Positions 60,091 to 64,000 of a stretch of DNA of 64,000 nt are shown one piece after another. Position 1 is the stretch's first letter. Every line of letters begins with the position of its first letter. The notes under the pieces were generated by a model that saw only the letters and a list, made by a program, of their open reading frames with translations, was not told the DNA's origin and searched no databases. This DNA comes from Panorpa germanica (Eukaryota; Arthropoda; Insecta; Mecoptera; Panorpidae), in assembly GCA_963678705.1 (NCBI GenBank), contig CAVMBN010000144.1, forward strand, positions 124,001-188,000. Reading direction: 5' to 3'. The translations under genes and the position numbers were made by a program.

Positions 60091-60498
60091 TTAATCATTA
60101 AGAATCCAATCAAGTGAGTCTTGGCTCTCATATCCAGGGTCTCCAAATTCAGATAAAAACAGTAGCCCGGCTCTAAAAGTTTCACAGAAATTATTTTGAT
60201 TGATTATAATTTCATCAAAGAATTTAAATTGATTAAACATATTTAAATCTATTAACAAATGACACTGTAATCCACAATTTAACTTTAAATCAATGCCTAA
60301 ATTAAATTTATTTGGTATATATATTATGTTTAAATATATCTTTCTTATATTATCAATTAATATCAATAATAACAATTCTTTTCTATCTAAAAATAAATTA
60401 AAATTTACCTCAATATTTAATAGTCTAGGTAAAATAAACATATGTTCACCTTCATTTATTTCAAATAATAAACGTGGAGAAAAAATTTTAATATACAT
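60091..60498 (-). CDS. Uncharacterised accessory protein (135 aa)
   Basis: MYIKIFSPRLLFEINEGEH, then a hydrophobic core with many Ile/Leu/Asn (LLLLILIDNIRKIYLNIIYIP), LNCGLQCHLLIDLNMF and an acidic tail FGDPGYESQDSLDWILND. The Leu/Ile stretch is not a clean membrane helix because charges interrupt it. I do not recognise it. It lies between the acidic gene and the spliced gene, on the same strand. Confidence 0.55.
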   Translation of the reverse strand: MYIKIFSPRLLFEINEGEHMFILPRLLNIEVNFNLFLDRKELLLLILIDNIRKIYLNIIYIPNKFNLGIDLKLNCGLQCHLLIDLNMFNQFKFFDEIIINQNNFCETFRAGLLFLSEFGDPGYESQDSLDWILND

Positions 60499-60574
60499 TT
60501 TTATAAAAATACGCTTAACTTAATTTTAATACAATCAATTACTTCCAATTTTAGTACTTTTCTACAATCACTGA

Positions 60575-60976
60575 CTAACCTTCTTCTTCAGAGTCAACGA
60601 TTTCTATGATTTCGTTGTTATCGTCAGATATATCGACAGTTTCTTCAATCAATTCACAATCTGAATCTAAATTTGAAATATTTTCACAGTCAGATATATA
60701 AATTTCCTCATGACCAATGGCGATTTCTTCACAGACAGAGTCTGAAATATAACTACTCACAGTTTCTTCAGTACCATTTATAAACTCTATTTCATCGTTA
60801 GACCCAGTAATATCACTTTCAAAATCACTGCACTCATCATCAGAACTTATATTTTGAATACAGTAGTTCCCTTTGCGATCAATTCCAACTTTCAAATCCT
60901 TAGCTATAACCAACCATTCAACTTTTCGAGTATTAGATGACCACTTTATATGTTTAATATTTGAAAATTCATCCAT
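60575..60976 (-). CDS. Acidic protein (133 aa) next to the right inverted repeat
   Basis: N-terminal ~42 residues form a mixed domain (FSNIKHIKWSSNTRKVEWLVIAKDLKVGIDRKGNYCIQ). The remaining ~90 residues are strongly Asp/Glu/Ser-rich (SSDDECSDFESDITGSNDE; SDDNNEIIEIVDSEEEG) with almost no basic residues. Such tails occur in histone-binding proteins, DNA mimics and activators. The start lies 23 bp inside the end of the right inverted repeat, mirroring the polymerase at the left, so it is probably transcribed by the same repeat-borne promoter and early. No family recognised. Confidence 0.65.
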   Translation of the reverse strand: MDEFSNIKHIKWSSNTRKVEWLVIAKDLKVGIDRKGNYCIQNISSDDECSDFESDITGSNDEIEFINGTEETVSSYISDSVCEEIAIGHEEIYISDCENISNLDSDCELIEETVDISDDNNEIIEIVDSEEEG

Positions 60977-61018
60977 TGCAGATTCTACTTACTTAATAAT
61001 AATTATTTCACTTGTCAT

Positions 61019-61020
<2 letters not shown>
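60977..61020 (-). promoter_or_regulatory. Putative promoter at inner end of right inverted repeat
   Basis: GGATGACAAGTGAAATAATTA on the minus strand, preceded by the TA microsatellite, then the ATG of the acidic gene. It is the mirror copy of the sequence before the polymerase gene. Confidence 0.45.
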
Positions 61021-61059
<39 letters not shown>

Positions 61060-62121
61060 CACATAAAAATATATCTGTCTCCCTCTTATACATAATATTT
61101 GTCTCTGGTTATATTTTGCTAATAAAAGGAATTTGCAATTTAAAAAAAAAATTATAACCGTTAAATAAATATCTCACATATTAACCGCAAAACATGACGT
61201 AACATGCACAGGTGTATGAATATATACCATAACGCCAAATATGGCGATTTTCAAATTACATATTCACCCTTACTATATATATATCTATCCTATTAACAGT
61301 AAAACATGTAGACACATAACGTAACATGCACAGGTGTATGAATATTCGTCATTACACCCAATATGGGCATCTTCTAATTAAATATTCACCCTATTTATAT
61401 TCTCCCTAACTAATTATCATTTTATATAGAGGCGCAAAACGTGTAGAAACATGCACAGGTGTATGATATATCAATCCTATTAACAGTAAAACATGTAGAC
61501 ACATAACGTAACATGCACAGGTGTATGAATATTCGTCATTACACCCAATATGGGCATCTTCTAATTAAATATTCACCCTATTTCTATTCTCCCTAACTAA
61601 TTATCATTTTATATATAGGGGAAACATGCACAGGTGTATGAACACAGGTCATTACACCCAATATGGGCATCTTCAAATTAAATATTCACCTATTTATATT
61701 CTCCCTAACTAATTATCATTTTATATAGAGGGGAAACATGCACAGGTGTATGAACACAGGTCATTACACCCAATATGGCACACACATTAATTAATTACTC
61801 ATATAAACAATACCTCTAAGTACACACCCACACAACCAATCATATGACAACTCAATTAAACACACTATCATCCGTCTCACTCACACACACACACATAACC
61901 TAATACCCGCTAAACTTACACCTTATACACACAATAACACCCCTCCCCACCCACCCTTGCCCATATTACTCACCCCACCTACCACACAAATTTACCCCCT
62001 CCACTTGCAACATACAGACACACTACATCAACTACCCCCACCATCACGACCATCAGAAAAATAATACTACCCCACCTCCAAATATGCTAATTTGTCCCAG
62101 AAACGGCTTAGTTCCTCTACT
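61000..62121 (-). repeat. Polinton right terminal inverted repeat (~1122 bp)
   Basis: Reverse complement of the left repeat, ending CTTAGTTCCTCTACT. It differs mainly in TA microsatellite length (about 61021-61053) and in a few bases of the subrepeat zone. The inner end lies 23 bp before the start of the acidic leftward gene. Confidence 0.95.
61203..61790 (-). repeat. Degenerate ~110-bp subrepeats in right inverted repeat
   Basis: Mirror copy of the left subrepeats. CATGCACAGGTGT occurs six times, at 61203, 61325, 61450, 61512, 61625 and 61737. The order and spacing nearly match the left side, with local sequence exchange between units. Confidence 0.85.
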
Positions 62122-63419
62122 GACATAAATAAGTGCGATAGACAAAAAAAGTGATAATAATTAGGTTAGTGTTAGTGCTAAAACATCAAGTGGTTTAGAA
62201 TTCAAGAAATCTGTAAAGATATATAAGGAAGACCTCATATAAACACTACAAATATACGGAAGACAAAAGGTTGCCGCCCACTATCAAGTAAGTCGAATAA
62301 CATTAACTATAAATAATACTAAAACACAAGAATTAGTTTATTTAAATGCGTGTTTTAAATAATAATGAGTGTGTATTAATTGTTATAAGTGATTAAGTGA
62401 ACAATATATGCGGTTTTCTTGGAAATAGTGATTGATCGTTCATGAACATTCAATAATAACAAACAAATGGTAAGTAAGTAGGCATAAGTACAAGTATGTA
62501 TATGAGATATTTATAGAAATTCAGTGTGCCTCTGTTGATGTCCGGTGGCCAAGTGACCTTCAAAGAATTAGACCGGCAAAAACCTATAGGTACGTCTACT
62601 GCGCTATGGAGAACTATTTTCATTGTCGAACATTATTTTACAAACCGATTACCGTTCCATGAAAAGGCAACTATCTAAAGGTTGTTCTCAGCGATCTATA
62701 ATGAAGCCTGAGCTCTGGAACATGGTATTCGACAAAAACTGTGTTTCTCACTCGAAAGGTTGTGTAGACATATGTTTTGCCAACGATAATGTGATCCTTA
62801 TCGGTGCAAATAGTACAGAAACCCTAGAAAGCCGTTCTCGACCTGCTATATATAAAATCTGTAGTTTCTTGAAGCTACAAAGCTACGAAACAAATACAGT
62901 AATAACGAATGATAAACTTGTAACACACCTTGCGCGTGTCACAAGGACGGAATGAAGCTTAAACTCGGCAACTATGCCGACACTATACAAGGGGGCATTT
63001 ATGCTAATAGTTGTGTATTGTGCTTCGGCATGGTATTACAGGATCAATCTTTCAGATCTTCCATGCAAAGAACTATGTTATTGACGATGACGCGTTGTTG
63101 CAGAACTGTATCTACAGAAGTGGTGCAAGTGATATTGGGGACAATTCCTTTAGATTTAAAAATTACTCATGCACTTACTCAAGTACAAATTACGCTAGAA
63201 CTGAAAAAATCAAATTTTGATTATTTAAAATTAATGCGACAAATTTCGAGGATTTAAAGTTAATGCGGCTGTAGGATAAAAGTCTAGAGACGATACTAAA
63301 TATATTGCAAAAGAGATGAATGCATATATGCATAAGCTCTGGCAAGACAGATGGGACTTAATACAAAAAGGAAGACCTACGTATTGGTTTACAAGGACGT
63401 TAATATTGCTTTGCAACAC
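62122..63419 (+). repeat. Satellite monomer 30, part right of the Polinton
   Basis: The last 1298 bp of the same class B monomer, starting GACATAAATAAG. The two parts total 1578 bp, and the 8 bases expected between them (TGATATAA in sister monomers) are absent. Confidence 0.9.
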
Positions 63420-64000
63420 AAGTGGTTCCTATCTACTATGTGTGTGATCGGCTCCTTCTACTTTAGGTGAAAAAAGTGATTAAAAGTGAGAAAATAATTA
63501 TGGAAAAAAATTAAATAAATTATATGAATACTTTTTCAAACGAAAAGTATTTAAGTTTGTTTTAAATTTGTGTTAATTTACCCTAAACAAAGTGTTTTTA
63601 CAAAAGTTTGACAGTTGGAAACCAGTGTTAGAAACGAATTTTTCATTACGCGTACACGCGGTCTTATAAACATAACCTCAAATTTGTAATTTTGATGTTT
63701 GATATAAGACATAAATAAGTGCGATAGACAAAAAAAGTGATAATAATTAGGTTAGTGTTAGTGCTAAAACATCAAGTGGTTTAAAATTCAAGAAATCTGT
63801 AAAGATATATAAGGAAGACCTCATATAAACACTACAAATATACGGAAGACAAAAGGTTGCCGCCCACTATCAAGTAAGTCGAATAACATTAACTATAAAT
63901 AATACTAAAACACAAGAATTAGTTTATTTAAATGCGTGTTTTAAATAATAATGAGTGTGTATTAATTGTTATAAGTGATTAAGTGAACAATATATGCGGT
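63420..64000 (+). repeat. Partial satellite monomer 31 (5' part)
   Basis: The non-coding first part of the next monomer (class B), cut by the window end. Confidence 0.9.

Larger units (their letters stand above)
45729..62121. mobile_element. Polinton (Maverick) element, 16.4 kb
   Basis: Complete outline of a Polinton: ends AGTAGAGG...CCTCTACT, inverted repeats of about 1.1 kb, protein-primed type B DNA polymerase, chromodomain integrase, packaging ATPase, adenovirus-type protease, minor and major capsid proteins, and a phospholipase-like virion protein. The length is in the usual 15-20 kb range. It looks nearly whole, with about one or two breaks, and young because the outer ~480 bp of the two inverted repeats read the same by eye. 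It interrupts one satellite monomer. The usual 6-bp target duplication is not seen: the flanks are GATGTT and GACATA. Confidence 0.96.
62122..64000 (+). repeat. 1.585-kb satellite array, right part
   Basis: The array resumes directly after the Polinton in the same orientation and runs off the window. The first 1298 bp complete the monomer cut by the Polinton and the last 581 bp start the next. The variants here (GAATTC in the non-coding half, AATCTTTCAGATC and ATTATTTAAAATTA in the RT part) match the class at 31.9-33.5 and 40.7-42.3 kb. Confidence 0.95.

Noticed and set aside
61021-61053. TA microsatellite as a meaningful difference between the inverted repeats
   Set aside because: Microsatellite length changes quickly, so it says nothing about element age.
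60873-61157. 94-codon plus-strand frame over the right inverted repeat edge
   Set aside because: It overlaps the acidic gene antisense, then reads the TA microsatellite and repeat. Its tail is the same as the left-side shadow frame.
45729-62121. Free DNA virus or bracovirus-type host viral cluster
   Set aside because: The gene set, AG...CT ends, long inverted repeats and integrase are those of a Polinton inserted as one unit in satellite DNA.
200-64000. tRNA, rRNA or other structured RNA genes
   Set aside because: I saw no tRNA-like A and B boxes with a foldable cloverleaf and no rRNA sequence.

Overview
The window is animal DNA, most likely from an insect or another arthropod. It has two layers. 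The outer layer is a head-to-tail satellite array with a monomer of about 1,585 bp, filling 1-45728 and 62122-64000. Inserted in it, at 45729-62121, is a 16.4 kb Polinton (Maverick), a large virus-like DNA transposon with terminal inverted repeats of about 1.1 kb. I see no ordinary single-copy host gene, tRNA, rRNA or CRISPR array. The arthropod assignment is an inference from AT-rich sequence, an R1-type LINE remnant, a very short candidate intron and a TATA plus TCAGT initiator. I cannot name the species.

Satellite: 29 complete monomers lie to the left of the Polinton, a thirtieth is split by it, and partial monomers lie at both window ends. With boundaries set just after the conserved TTGCAACAC, the first ~690 bp of each monomer is AT-rich non-coding DNA. 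The last ~895 bp is a decayed piece of a non-LTR retrotransposon reverse transcriptase, resembling the R1 clade. The catalytic YADD box is replaced by FAND and the reading frame is broken at the same places in nearly all monomers, so the fragment was already dead when it was amplified. Larger repeats overlie the monomers: a 4,765 bp three-monomer block present twice (~19.4-24.15 and ~24.15-28.9 kb), a ~3,171 bp two-monomer block present twice (~12.2-18.5 kb), and shared blocks at offsets of 8,793 and 5,668 bp. These fit recent unequal exchange. Several monomers carry diagnostic deletions, and two carry a 34 bp filler of unknown origin.

Polinton: moving inward from the left inverted repeat come a protein-primed type B DNA polymerase (+, broken), a chromodomain integrase (-), a small coiled-coil-like ORF (-), a 419-residue uncharacterised protein (-) and an FtsK/HerA-type packaging ATPase (-). 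Next is a rightward group: a phospholipase A2-like minor virion protein, an adenovirus-type cysteine protease, a minor capsid (penton-like) protein, a 48-codon ORF and a double jelly-roll major capsid protein, followed by a 115-residue unknown. The right third (58.2-61.0 kb) holds four leftward genes or remnants that I do not recognise, one with a candidate 78 bp intron. The element therefore carries replication, integration, packaging and capsid parts plus an unexplained accessory module. The two inverted repeats are nearly identical, so the insertion looks young. The element looks mostly whole, with about one or two breaks.

Most worth a second look: the unrecognised right-hand module; the Polinton junction in satellite DNA, which has no visible target duplication and lacks exactly 8 bp of the monomer; the six CACCTGTGCATG repeats in each inverted repeat; and the satellite monomer built on an R1-like RT fragment with conserved hairpins.
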